Assembly (NCBI GenBank): GCA_021299675.1 | Contig: JAJTIF010000341.1 | Coordinates: 1 to 5,367, forward strand | DNA length: 5,367 bases | Reading direction: 5' to 3' | Source of the DNA: Pseudomonadota bacterium | Lineage (GTDB): Bacteria; Bdellovibrionota; Bacteriovoracia; Bacteriovoracales; Bacteriovoracaceae | Part shown: positions 1 through 5,367 of the stretch, in pieces | How positions within the stretch are numbered: the stretch's first letter is position 1 | Layout: every line of letters starts with the position of its first letter | Notes under the pieces: generated by a model | The model's input: only the letters and a program-made list of their open reading frames with translations | Told to the model about the DNA's origin: nothing | The model's database searches: none | Made by a program: the position numbers and the translations under genes

Positions 1-2
1 AC

Positions 3-755
3 CTGGCGCTGCGTTTTTATAACGACGTCCAGATTCCTGAAGCCAGATCTTTTTATGGCTTCCAGATTGCGATGGAAAACATTCACGCAGAAACTTACGG
101 TCTCTTGATCGACACCTATATCAAAGATGAGAAGCAGAAGAACTATCTCTTCCATGCCATCGACAATATTCCGTGTATTAAGAAGAAAGCCGACTGGGCT
201 CTTCGCTGGATTTATTCAAACGACAATTTTGCTGAACGCTTGGTTGCCTTCGCGGCAATCGAGGGAATTTTCTTCTCGGGTTCTTTCTGTTCTATTTTTT
301 GGCTTAAGAAACGCGGCTTGATGCCGGGGCTGACTTTCTCGAATGAGTTAATCAGTCGCGACGAGGGACTGCACACAGATTTTGCCTGTCTTCTGTATAG
401 GGATTATATACAGGACAAGCCGAGCAAAGAGCGCATTCTTGAGCTGATCACGGAAGCAGTAGAACTCGAGCAGGAATTCATCACGGAGGCGCTGCCGGTG
501 TCTCTGATCGGGATGAACGCTGATATGATGAAAGAGTACATCCACTTCGTGGCTGATCGTCTCCTTCGCACCCTCGGGTACGAGGATCACTACGGCGCCA
601 AGAATCCCTTCGACTGGATGGAGCTCATCAGCATGCAAGGCAAGACTAACTTTTTCGAAAAGCGCGTCGCTGAGTACCAAAAAGCAGGCGTCATGCAGTC
701 GACTAAGACAGAAGGTGGAAACGCTTTCGAATTTTCAATGAGTATGGATTTTTAG
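3..755 (+). CDS. nrdB: Class Ia ribonucleotide reductase small subunit R2 (5' partial)
   Basis: This is the C-terminal 250 codons of the radical-bearing beta subunit, which houses the diiron-tyrosyl cofactor that starts ribonucleotide reduction in its NrdA partner in the cytoplasm. The frame is open from base 3, so the Met at 72 is internal: the family motif EARSFYGFQIA lies just before it. Compared from memory with mammalian R2, five of six iron ligands are visible: Glu (75-77), His (84-86), Glu (261-263), Glu (363-365) and His (372-374). The radical Tyr is at 96-98, in the pattern E-x2-H-x3-Y. The first Asp ligand and the radical-path Trp lie upstream of the window. The Tyr equivalent to mouse Tyr370, on the radical path to R1, is at 675-677. 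The protein ends in a short acidic tail closing with MDF, like the ADF end of mammalian R2, which docks on R1. The sequence is of the eukaryotic rather than the E. coli type. It is cotranscribed with nrdA downstream. Any NrdR box or promoter would be outside the window. Confidence 0.97.
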   Translation: MALRFYNDVQIPEARSFYGFQIAMENIHAETYGLLIDTYIKDEKQKNYLFHAIDNIPCIKKKADWALRWIYSNDNFAERLVAFAAIEGIFFSGSFCSIFWLKKRGLMPGLTFSNELISRDEGLHTDFACLLYRDYIQDKPSKERILELITEAVELEQEFITEALPVSLIGMNADMMKEYIHFVADRLLRTLGYEDHYGAKNPFDWMELISMQGKTNFFEKRVAEYQKAGVMQSTKTEGGNAFEFSMSMDF

Positions 756-758
756 GAG
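754..758 (+). promoter_or_regulatory. Ribosome-binding site of nrdA overlapping the nrdB stop
   Basis: AGGAG begins inside the TAG stop codon of nrdB and lies six bases before the nrdA ATG at 765. This fixes the nrdA start and suggests that translation of the two subunits is coupled, which would help keep them in balance. Confidence 0.85.
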
Positions 759-764
759 AACACA

Positions 765-3143
765 ATGTTTGTAATCACTCGCTCTGGTAAACGTGAACCC
801 GTTCAATTTGACAAAATCACGCACCGAATTTCACAACTTCTCTACGGACTTGATTCTGAGTTCGTGGATGCCTCTCAGGTCGCCAAACGTACCATCCAAG
901 GTCTCTTCGATGGAATCACGACGGAAGAGCTGGATAATCTCTCGGCGGAAGTCTCGGCTTATCTGACTTCTAGTCACCCTGACTACGCTCGTCTCGCGGG
1001 ACGAATCGCTGTGGCGAACCTTCACCGCTCTACTAGTGACTCTTTCATGGAGACGCTCGACAAGCTGTGGAACTTCACCGCTGAGCACTCAGGGGAGAAG
1101 ACTCCTCTGATATCTGAAGACCTCTACACTTTCGCGACTGAGCACAAAGATCGCATCTCGGCTGAGATCGCTTACTCTCGTGATTTTGAGTTCGACTACT
1201 TCGGTTTTAAAACGCTGGAGCGCTCGTATCTCTTAAAGGTGCACAACAAGATCGTCGAGCGCCCGCAGCACATGTTCATGCGTGTGGCCCTTGGGGTCCA
1301 GCTCGGAAACATCGAAGAAGCTCTGAAGACTTATCACATGATCAGTGAGGGCTGGTTCACACACGCAAGCCCCACGCTCTTTAACGCCGGGACCAACAAG
1401 CCGCAGATGTCATCGTGCTTCCTCGTTGCTGCGAAGGACGACTCGATCGAAGGCATCTACGAGACCCTCAAGCAGTGTGCTCTCATTTCCCAGAGCGCCG
1501 GTGGGATTGGTCTCTCGATCCACAACATCCGCGCTAAGGGATCGTTCATCAAAGGCACCAACGGCACTTCTAACGGCATCGTGCCGATGCTTCGCGTGTT
1601 CAACGATACGGCCCGCTACGTGGATCAGGGCGGCGCTAAGCGCAAAGGCGCTTTTGCTATCTACCTCGAGCCATGGCACCCAGACTTCGAAGACTTCTTG
1701 GACCTCAAGAAGAACCACGGCAAAGAAGAAATGCGCGCCCGCGATCTCTTCTACGCCATGTGGACTCCGGATCTTTTCATGAAGCGTGTAGAAACAGACG
1801 GCACTTGGAGCTTCTTCTGTCCTAACAAAGCCCCAGGACTGCATGACTGCTTTGGCGAGAAGTTCGAAGCGCTCTATGAGAAGTACGAGAAAGAGGGACG
1901 TGCCGCCCGCACTATGAAGGCCCGTGACCTCTGGTTTAAGATCATCCAGTCTCAGATTGAGACTGGGTCTCCTTTCATGCTCTTCAAAGACAGCGCGAAT
2001 AAGAAATCCAACCAGCAGAACTTGGGAACGATTAAGAGCTCAAACCTGTGCACCGAGATCATCCAGTACACCTCTGAGAAAGAGATCGCTGTGTGTAACC
2101 TTGCATCTATCGCTCTGCCCATGTTCGTGACCAAAGAGGGAACTTACGATTTCAAAAAGCTCTATGAAGTCACGTATCAAGTGACCCGCAACTTGAACCG
2201 TATCATTGATCTCAACTACTACCCAGTAGAAGAGGCGCGCTACTCGAACATGAAAAACCGTCCGATCGGGATTGGCGTGCAGGGTCTAGCGGATACCTTC
2301 TTTAAGATGCGCATGAGCTTCGACTCACCGGAAGCGCGTCAGTTGAACAAAGACATCTTTGAGGCGATCTATTTTGCTTCTCTCAAAGCTTCCAGTGACC
2401 TCGCGCGCGAGCACGGGGCCTATGATTCTTATGCCGGTTCTCCGATTTCAAACGGTGTTCTCCAGCACGATATGTGGGGAATCGCTGATTCAAAGAACTG
2501 GGATTGGACCGGACTGCGTAACCAGATCCGTGAAGTGGGCGTGAGAAATTCACTCCTGATGGCACCGATGCCAACGGCATCTACCTCTCAGATCCTGGGG
2601 AACAACGAGTGTATCGAGCCGATCACTTCAAACATATACACGCGCCGTGTGCTCTCAGGGGAGTTTGCGGTGGTGAATAAGTTTTTGGTGCGCGATCTGA
2701 TTAAGCTGGGTCTGTGGAATGATCAGTTGAAAGATACTATCATCGCTCACAACGGCTCGGTTCAGTACATCGAAGGCTTGCCGGCGGAAATTAAAGAGAT
2801 CTATCGCACTGTTTGGGAAATCAAGCAGAAGTCGATCCTAGAGATGTCGGCTGATCGAGGCGCCTATATCGATCAGTCACAATCTCTGAACATCCACATG
2901 GAAGATACTAACTTCGGAAAACTCTCAAGCCTGCATTTCTCAGCTTGGAAGTTGGGACTTAAGACCGGGATGTATTACCTGCGTACCCGCCCAGCGGTGG
3001 ATGCGATCAAGTTCACTATTAAGCAGCCGGTGGTTAAGGCAGCTCAACCTGTGGCCATTCCACAAGTGAACATGGCCGAGCAGGAAGCGGCGATGATGTG
3101 TTCTCTGGATAACCCAGAGGCCTGTGTGTCTTGCGGTAGTTAA
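765..3143 (+). CDS. nrdA: Class Ia ribonucleotide reductase large subunit R1, eukaryote-like
   Basis: This is the catalytic alpha subunit, which reduces ribonucleoside diphosphates to deoxyribonucleoside diphosphates using the NrdB radical. At 792 residues it has the same length as human RRM1, and recalled key positions fall at the same numbers. The N-terminal ATP cone (about 1-95) keeps Asp16, Thr53 and Asp57, so dATP feedback inhibition is likely. The specificity site keeps Asp226, Ser227 and Arg256, and loop 2 (about 286-294) keeps Asp287, Gln288 and Arg293. The active site has the redox pair Cys218 and Cys444, Asn427, the thiyl-radical Cys429 and Glu431. Tyr737 and Tyr738 form the radical path from R2. 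After a Pro/Val/Ala-rich linker (about 754-770) the tail ends CVSCGS, with the reducing pair Cys787 and Cys790, re-reduced by thioredoxin or glutaredoxin. The ATG has a good ribosome-binding site and is nine bases after nrdB. Differences from human RRM1 are Lys5 to Thr, Lys88 to Arg, Asn291 to Ala and Pro294 to Lys. The gene looks complete and functional. Confidence 0.99.
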   Translation: MFVITRSGKREPVQFDKITHRISQLLYGLDSEFVDASQVAKRTIQGLFDGITTEELDNLSAEVSAYLTSSHPDYARLAGRIAVANLHRSTSDSFMETLDKLWNFTAEHSGEKTPLISEDLYTFATEHKDRISAEIAYSRDFEFDYFGFKTLERSYLLKVHNKIVERPQHMFMRVALGVQLGNIEEALKTYHMISEGWFTHASPTLFNAGTNKPQMSSCFLVAAKDDSIEGIYETLKQCALISQSAGGIGLSIHNIRAKGSFIKGTNGTSNGIVPMLRVFNDTARYVDQGGAKRKGAFAIYLEPWHPDFEDFLDLKKNHGKEEMRARDLFYAMWTPDLFMKRVETDGTWSFFCPNKAPGLHDCFGEKFEALYEKYEKEGRAARTMKARDLWFKIIQSQIETGSPFMLFKDSANKKSNQQNLGTIKSSNLCTEIIQYTSEKEIAVCNLASIALPMFVTKEGTYDFKKLYEVTYQVTRNLNRIIDLNYYPVEEARYSNMKNRPIGIGVQGLADTFFKMRMSFDSPEARQLNKDIFEAIYFASLKASSDLAREHGAYDSYAGSPISNGVLQHDMWGIADSKNWDWTGLRNQIREVGVRNSLLMAPMPTASTSQILGNNECIEPITSNIYTRRVLSGEFAVVNKFLVRDLIKLGLWNDQLKDTIIAHNGSVQYIEGLPAEIKEIYRTVWEIKQKSILEMSADRGAYIDQSQSLNIHMEDTNFGKLSSLHFSAWKLGLKTGMYYLRTRPAVDAIKFTIKQPVVKAAQPVAIPQVNMAEQEAAMMCSLDNPEACVSCGS

Positions 3144-3166
3144 TTGTTCTAGAGAAAGAGTTCAAA

Positions 3167-3187
3167 TCGCCCTTTCGCTTGGGGCGA
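3167..3187. terminator. Hairpin 1 between convergent nrdA and protease genes
   Basis: TCGCCC (3167-3172) pairs with GGGCGA (3182-3187) around a nine-base loop. On the + strand it starts 24 bases after the nrdA stop and has no T-tract. On the - strand it is followed by a T-rich run (TTTGAACTCTTTCTCT), so it fits better as a terminator for the protease gene. Alone it is a modest stem. Confidence 0.4.
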
Positions 3188-3195
3188 GAATGTTC

Positions 3196-3229
3196 GGGGG
3201 TGGATCGTGTGTGTTCGCGTTCCACCCCC
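3196..3229. terminator. Hairpin 2, strong G+C-rich stem, probably bidirectional terminator
   Basis: GGGGGTGGA (3196-3204) pairs perfectly with TCCACCCCC (3221-3229), a nine-base-pair stem with a 16-base loop. It begins one base beyond the stop codon of the - strand protease and lies 53 bases after the nrdA stop. Neither side has a clear T-tract, so it may act as a transcript-end stabiliser or Rho-assisted terminator rather than a textbook intrinsic one. Confidence 0.55.
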
Positions 3230-3230
3230 A

Positions 3231-4112
3231 CTATAAAAGCGAGTTCTCAAAAAATCTTAAATCTTCACTGCCAGCGATGTTTTCTTTGAGCTCTTCAAGG
3301 ATGCGATAGAGCGGCACCGCCATATTGTAGCCATCTTCGTTCACGCCGTACTTGCTTTGGGCATACACCACACCGACGACTTCTCCCGCTTCGTTAATTA
3401 AGGGACCACCTGAGTTTCCGGAGTGGACCGGGGCAAAAAAGAGCCAAGTATTTCGTCGGTAGGGTTGGAGGCCTGAGCCTTCAGAGTAGTGAATCCCTTC
3501 ACCGGCCGGATTCCCAATCGCTGCAAACACTCCCGCATAATCGGGCGATCGTGTCGCCCGCAGGCGGTGGCGGGGAAGAGTTTGTATTTGGCGAGGATTT
3601 CGATTGAAAAGACCTGGTTTCTTAGACTTCATTTTTATCAAACAAAAATCCATCTCCCGATGGCAGTACACCACGCGCTCACAATCAAAGGAATCTTTGC
3701 CATCACCTGTTTGCATGCGCAGGCTTTTGCATTGAGTGGTGTTGCTGCGACTGGTGGAGAGCACATGTTGGTTGGTCAGGATGTAGCCTTGGCCGATATG
3801 AAAAGCGGTTCCAAAGGAGCCGGCATCATCACCCGGTGTGGCCCTGAGGGTTGCATCCGAGAGGGCACGGATAGTTTCAAATTTTTCATGTGAGACGTTG
3901 AGGGATTTTGAAGAGCCGCGAAACTCCCACTCACGAGAGGGCTCACGCTCGCTGAAATTTTGATAGAGAGTGGCAGTGGAGAGAGTCACATGTTCGGATT
4001 TCACTCGCACGCCTGAGTAAACGGCGCTAAAGGGCATGACAGTGCGACTGGGCACAATGACCGCATGACAAAGGGAAGTAACGAATGTGAGCAGCACCCA
4101 TAAAAATTGCAT
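3231..4112 (-). CDS. Secreted trypsin-like serine protease (no PDZ domain)
   Basis: The 293-residue product is a probable exported serine endopeptidase of the trypsin/HtrA-like fold (Trypsin_2 type). Residues 1-17 look like a signal peptide: a hydrophobic stretch with a likely cut after CHA, though its N-region lacks a positive charge. The catalytic triad is His116 in TNQHVL, Asp155 in MDFCLIKM and Ser234 in GNSGGPL. GTAFHIGQGYILTNQHV and the later GEVVGVVYAQS and NMAVPL blocks are typical of the family. About 80 residues between signal peptide and protease core resemble nothing I recognise and could be a pro-segment. The chain ends soon after the core, leaving no room for PDZ domains, so this is not DegP or DegS. 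Four cysteines (128, 144, 150, 157) lie in the mature protein and could form disulfides. The ATG is the only start between an upstream in-frame stop (4146-4148) and the signal peptide, but no clear Shine-Dalgarno precedes it. Its substrate is unknown. It is convergent with nrdA and divergent from the barrel gene. Confidence 0.93.
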   Translation of the reverse strand: MQFLWVLLTFVTSLCHAVIVPSRTVMPFSAVYSGVRVKSEHVTLSTATLYQNFSEREPSREWEFRGSSKSLNVSHEKFETIRALSDATLRATPGDDAGSFGTAFHIGQGYILTNQHVLSTSRSNTTQCKSLRMQTGDGKDSFDCERVVYCHREMDFCLIKMKSKKPGLFNRNPRQIQTLPRHRLRATRSPDYAGVFAAIGNPAGEGIHYSEGSGLQPYRRNTWLFFAPVHSGNSGGPLINEAGEVVGVVYAQSKYGVNEDGYNMAVPLYRILEELKENIAGSEDLRFFENSLL

Positions 4113-4160
4113 AGGGCATTGTGGCCCAAAATAAGCGGCAGATGTTCAAGCCCGGTAGAC

Positions 4161-4190
4161 TTTACAAAGCGTAGCTTTTTGGGGCATGAT
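4161..4190 (+). promoter_or_regulatory. Possible promoter of the barrel gene, leaderless geometry
   Basis: TTTACA (4161-4166, five of six to TTGACA) and CATGAT (4185-4190, four of six to TATAAT) are 18 bases apart. The -10 ends six bases before the ATG at 4197, which would put the transcript start at or next to that ATG. No good Shine-Dalgarno is present, which agrees with a leaderless message. This is a pattern match only. Confidence 0.35.
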
Positions 4191-4196
4191 AAGTGT

Positions 4197-4640
4197 ATGA
4201 AATTACTTCTTTTACTTCTGCTTTCTCTCCTCTCACACGCGGCTCTGGCTGAAAAAGATTTGGGTGTGGGTTTTAGTCTGGGTCATCCCACGGGTGTGAC
4301 TGCTCGTAAATGGATCGAGGATGCTCGTTCGATCGATGCGTCTGCAGGATGGAGCTTTGGTAGTGACCCCCACCTGATTCTTCAAGGGGCCTATGTTTTT
4401 CATTTCAAGGACGCGCTTTACTTCAACGACAAGCACCCGCTTGATGTTTACATCGGCGCTGGGGGCATGATTGATTTTGATGATGACATCGAGCTCGGTG
4501 CCCGTCTGCCACTAGGGCTCTCGTATTATTTTAATAACCGCGAAGCGGAAGGTTTTGCGGAGTTTTCTCCCACGCTGGAACTTGTGCCCAAGACCAACTT
4601 TGGCGCTCAACTGGCCCTCGGGATGCGCATCTACTTTTAG
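4197..4640 (+). CDS. Small outer-membrane beta-barrel protein
   Basis: The product is 147 residues. Residues 1-18 (MKLLLLLLLSLLSHAALA) form a clear signal peptide with an ALA cut site before EKD. The mature part of about 129 residues shows alternating polar and hydrophobic strands with Gly and aromatic residues, such as LGVGFSLGHPTGVTARKW, AGWSFGSD, LDVYIGAGGMIDF, LGARLPLGLSYYF and FGAQLALGMRIYF. It ends in Phe, the usual C-terminal signal for insertion by the BAM complex. Length and pattern suit an eight-stranded barrel, and the LGHPTG block followed by a GWSF segment recalls small conserved OMPs of the DUF3996-like kind; that assignment is from memory. No specific ligand or function can be read. 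An earlier in-frame ATG at 4107 would bury the signal peptide behind 30 charged residues and overlap the divergent protease start, so 4197 is preferred. It may be cotranscribed with the lipoprotein gene 78 bases downstream. Confidence 0.87.
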   Translation: MKLLLLLLLSLLSHAALAEKDLGVGFSLGHPTGVTARKWIEDARSIDASAGWSFGSDPHLILQGAYVFHFKDALYFNDKHPLDVYIGAGGMIDFDDDIELGARLPLGLSYYFNNREAEGFAEFSPTLELVPKTNFGAQLALGMRIYF

Positions 4641-4706
4641 ATAAAGTCTATAACTTCTTCGGTTTTATCGATTATCTCTCTTCCTTCCTCTTGGCTAAGA
4701 TGAATG

Positions 4707-4714
4707 AAGGAGGT
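4707..4714 (+). promoter_or_regulatory. Near-perfect Shine-Dalgarno of the 40-residue lipoprotein
   Basis: AAGGAGGT matches the complement of the 3' end of 16S rRNA over eight bases and lies four bases before the ATG at 4719. It is the strongest ribosome-binding site in the window and is the main reason to accept such a short gene. Confidence 0.85.
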
Positions 4715-4718
4715 TTCT

Positions 4719-4841
4719 ATGAGACAGGTTCTCATTCTTTTAGCGTTTATTACGATGGTGATAGCTTCGAGCTGCGCCCACCAGTTTGCTGGAGGCTCTC
4801 AAGAACCGCTGGATCCACGGACGACTATTATTCCTCGTTAG
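4719..4841 (+). CDS. Very small predicted lipoprotein (40 residues)
   Basis: The product begins MRQVLILLAFITMVIASSC: a positive N-region, a hydrophobic core and a lipobox-like IASSC with the lipidated Cys at residue 19. The -3 position is Ala rather than Leu, a tolerated but weaker match. The mature peptide would be only 22 residues (Cys19 to Arg40), with Pro, Thr and charged residues and no recognisable domain. After signal peptidase II cleavage it should be anchored to the inner or outer membrane; residues after the Cys are Ala-His, with no Asp at +2 to suggest inner-membrane retention. The Shine-Dalgarno is excellent. Its TAG stop overlaps the stop codon of the convergent - strand gene by four bases. 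I do not recognise a family. Similar tiny lipoproteins include entericidins, but the mature sequence here does not obviously match them. Confidence 0.72.
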   Translation: MRQVLILLAFITMVIASSCAHQFAGGSQEPLDPRTTIIPR

Positions 4842-5176
4842 GGAGTGGGCCGCGCCAGGCGCTCTGAATAGAGATGCAGGTGAGAGAGGTCCACTGCACT
4901 TTGGTCCTTAAACTGACACACATCCACTCCCTTAAGTTTTACCACCAGACCCTTAAGTTGTTTCAGACAGACGTCTGAGCCCAGCGGGTTGGAGAGTTTG
5001 GTCTTGAGGTCCAGAGGGTAAGGGCCTAGGCCCTTGAGCGCTTTCTGCGCCAGGCAATTTCCCTTACAGGAGAAGTACTTGACCTCTTGGGCCTGAAGGG
5101 TTGAGGTGAATAGACCTGTAACCATAAGAGTGGCCATACTTAACCTCAGGCCCGCCATAAGTTTCACCAGTAACAT
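4838..5176 (-). CDS. Exported small Cys-containing protein of unknown function
   Basis: The product is 112 residues. Residues 1-29 look like a signal peptide with Lys5 and Arg11 ahead of a hydrophobic core and a likely cut after LQA, giving a mature protein of about 83 residues starting QEV. The mature part has four cysteines (37, 41, 70, 87), an even number suited to two disulfides in the periplasm, and many Lys and Leu residues. The second half follows the spacing NP-x-GS-DVC, a G-V region, then VCQFKDQS and LY, which recalls the DUF333 pattern of small secreted or lipoprotein domains (NPAS, C, GG, C-F-DGS). It is imperfect, so this is a suggestion only. There is no lipobox. Several Met codons lie in the signal region, but the first has AAGGAGA five bases before it, so it is the likely start. 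The stop overlaps that of the lipoprotein gene. Confidence 0.75.
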   Translation of the reverse strand: MLLVKLMAGLRLSMATLMVTGLFTSTLQAQEVKYFSCKGNCLAQKALKGLGPYPLDLKTKLSNPLGSDVCLKQLKGLVVKLKGVDVCQFKDQSAVDLSHLHLYSERLARPTP

Positions 5177-5181
5177 TTTAT

Positions 5182-5188
5182 TCTCCTT
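5182..5188 (-). promoter_or_regulatory. Ribosome-binding site of the - strand Cys-containing protein
   Basis: On the - strand AAGGAGA is separated from the ATG (5174-5176) by five bases. It selects the first of several Met codons (residues 1, 7, 14, 18) as the start and so includes the positively charged N-region of the signal peptide. Confidence 0.75.
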
Positions 5189-5216
5189 GGGGTCAGCTCG
5201 GTTGTGGGTTTAGTAT
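5187..5216 (+). promoter_or_regulatory. Possible promoter of the response regulator, leaderless geometry
   Basis: TTGGGG (5187-5192, three of six to the -35 consensus) and TAGTAT (5211-5216, four of six to the -10) are 18 bases apart, and the -10 ends six bases before the ATG. No Shine-Dalgarno precedes this ATG. The -35 is weak, and the element sits in a 46-base divergent gap that must also serve the - strand gene. Confidence 0.25.
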
Positions 5217-5222
5217 GACATC

Positions 5223-5367
5223 ATGGGGCCAGCAGCAAAATATATTCTCGTCGTCGATGATGAACAAGATATCTGTGATCTGCTCTCTTTAGAGCTGATG
5301 GATCAGGGTTACCACTATTTCATTGCCAACAGTGTAACAGAGGCGGTGAAGATTTTGAAAAATTCAC
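5223..5367 (+). CDS. Response regulator receiver domain (3' partial)
   Basis: Forty-eight codons are visible before the window ends. YILVVDDEQDICDLLSLEL is the first strand and helix of a CheY-like receiver: Asp12 and Asp13 are the acidic pair that binds Mg2+ next to the phosphorylation site. The following GYHYFIANSVTEAVKIL matches the second strand and helix. The phospho-accepting Asp, the switch Thr/Ser and Lys, and any output domain lie beyond the edge, so it cannot be told whether this is a single-domain regulator, a DNA-binding one or part of a hybrid kinase. An in-frame stop (5211-5213) limits the start to ATG 5223; another ATG at 5215 is out of frame. The gene diverges from the Cys-containing protein with 46 bases between. 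Confidence 0.92.
   Translation, partial: MGPAAKYILVVDDEQDICDLLSLELMDQGYHYFIANSVTEAVKILKNS

Noticed and set aside
348..680. A 110-codon open frame on the - strand within nrdB
   Set aside because: It lies opposite the conserved iron-ligand region of R2 and shows no family resemblance; a shadow frame.
72..755. Taking ATG 72 as the start of nrdB
   Set aside because: The frame stays open to base 3, and the 23 codons before 72 encode conserved R2 sequence (EARSFYGFQIA), so the gene starts upstream of the window.
1345..1844. Overlapping open frames of about 145 codons on both strands within nrdA
   Set aside because: Arg/Ser-rich low-complexity translations opposite or out of frame with conserved R1 sequence; shadows.
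3489..3893. A 134-codon open frame on the + strand inside the protease
   Set aside because: It is antisense to a protease with an intact triad, has no recognisable protein features, and is best read as a shadow of that gene.
4166..4178. AAAGC-GTA-GCTTT mini-hairpin upstream of the barrel gene
   Set aside because: Five pairs with a three-base loop lie within the possible promoter spacer; likely chance.
4107..4196. A longer N-terminus for the barrel protein starting at ATG 4107
   Set aside because: It would hide a classic signal peptide behind a 30-residue charged extension and overlap the divergent protease start; 4197 is the natural start.
4640..4677. Weak A+T stem (GATAAA with TTTATC) after the barrel gene as a terminator
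   Set aside because: Only six A+T-rich pairs with an 18-base loop and no clean T-tract; too weak to call.
5212..5217. CATACT on the - strand as a -10 for the Cys-containing protein
   Set aside because: It is the reverse complement of the + strand -10 candidate and has no acceptable -35 upstream, so I could not support it separately.
1..5367. A defence island, toxin-antitoxin pair, CRISPR array, insertion sequence or attachment site
   Set aside because: No repeats, transposase, integrase, nuclease or paired toxin-antitoxin genes are visible; the genes are housekeeping or envelope proteins.

Overview
The window reads as a chromosomal segment of a Gram-negative bacterium at roughly 50% G+C. 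It holds two genes for a class Ia ribonucleotide reductase, then a run of small genes for exported or envelope proteins (secreted protease, outer-membrane barrel, tiny lipoprotein, Cys-containing exported protein), and ends in the start of a response regulator. A C-terminal Phe barrel protein and a lipobox protein point to a diderm cell. The mix of a eukaryote-like reductase with many small orphan exported proteins would suit a Bdellovibrio-like lineage, but that placement is inference; no marker gene in the window settles it.

Layout: (1) 3-3143, + strand: the 3' part of nrdB and a complete nrdA, nine bases apart, with the nrdA ribosome-binding site overlapping the nrdB stop. Both proteins match the eukaryotic R2/R1 type very closely. 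(2) 3144-3230: a convergent intergenic stretch with two hairpins that probably end transcription from both sides. (3) 3231-4112, - strand: a secreted trypsin-like serine protease with an intact His-Asp-Ser triad and no PDZ domain. (4) 4197-4640, + strand: a small outer-membrane beta-barrel, divergent from the protease. (5) 4719-4841, + strand: a 40-residue lipoprotein with a near-perfect Shine-Dalgarno. (6) 4838-5176, - strand: an exported 112-residue protein with four cysteines, whose stop codon overlaps that of the lipoprotein. (7) 5223 to the end, + strand: the N-terminus of a response regulator receiver domain.

Only nrdB and nrdA clearly work together: they form the two-subunit enzyme that makes dNTPs. 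The other genes are on alternating strands and look like independent units; nothing links them to the reductase. I see no mobile element, CRISPR array, tRNA or rRNA. I found no convincing undescribed system. The points most worth a second look are the near-colinear eukaryotic-type R1, the unlisted 40-residue lipoprotein with its overlapping convergent neighbour, and a shared promoter-to-ATG geometry suggesting leaderless transcripts for two genes.
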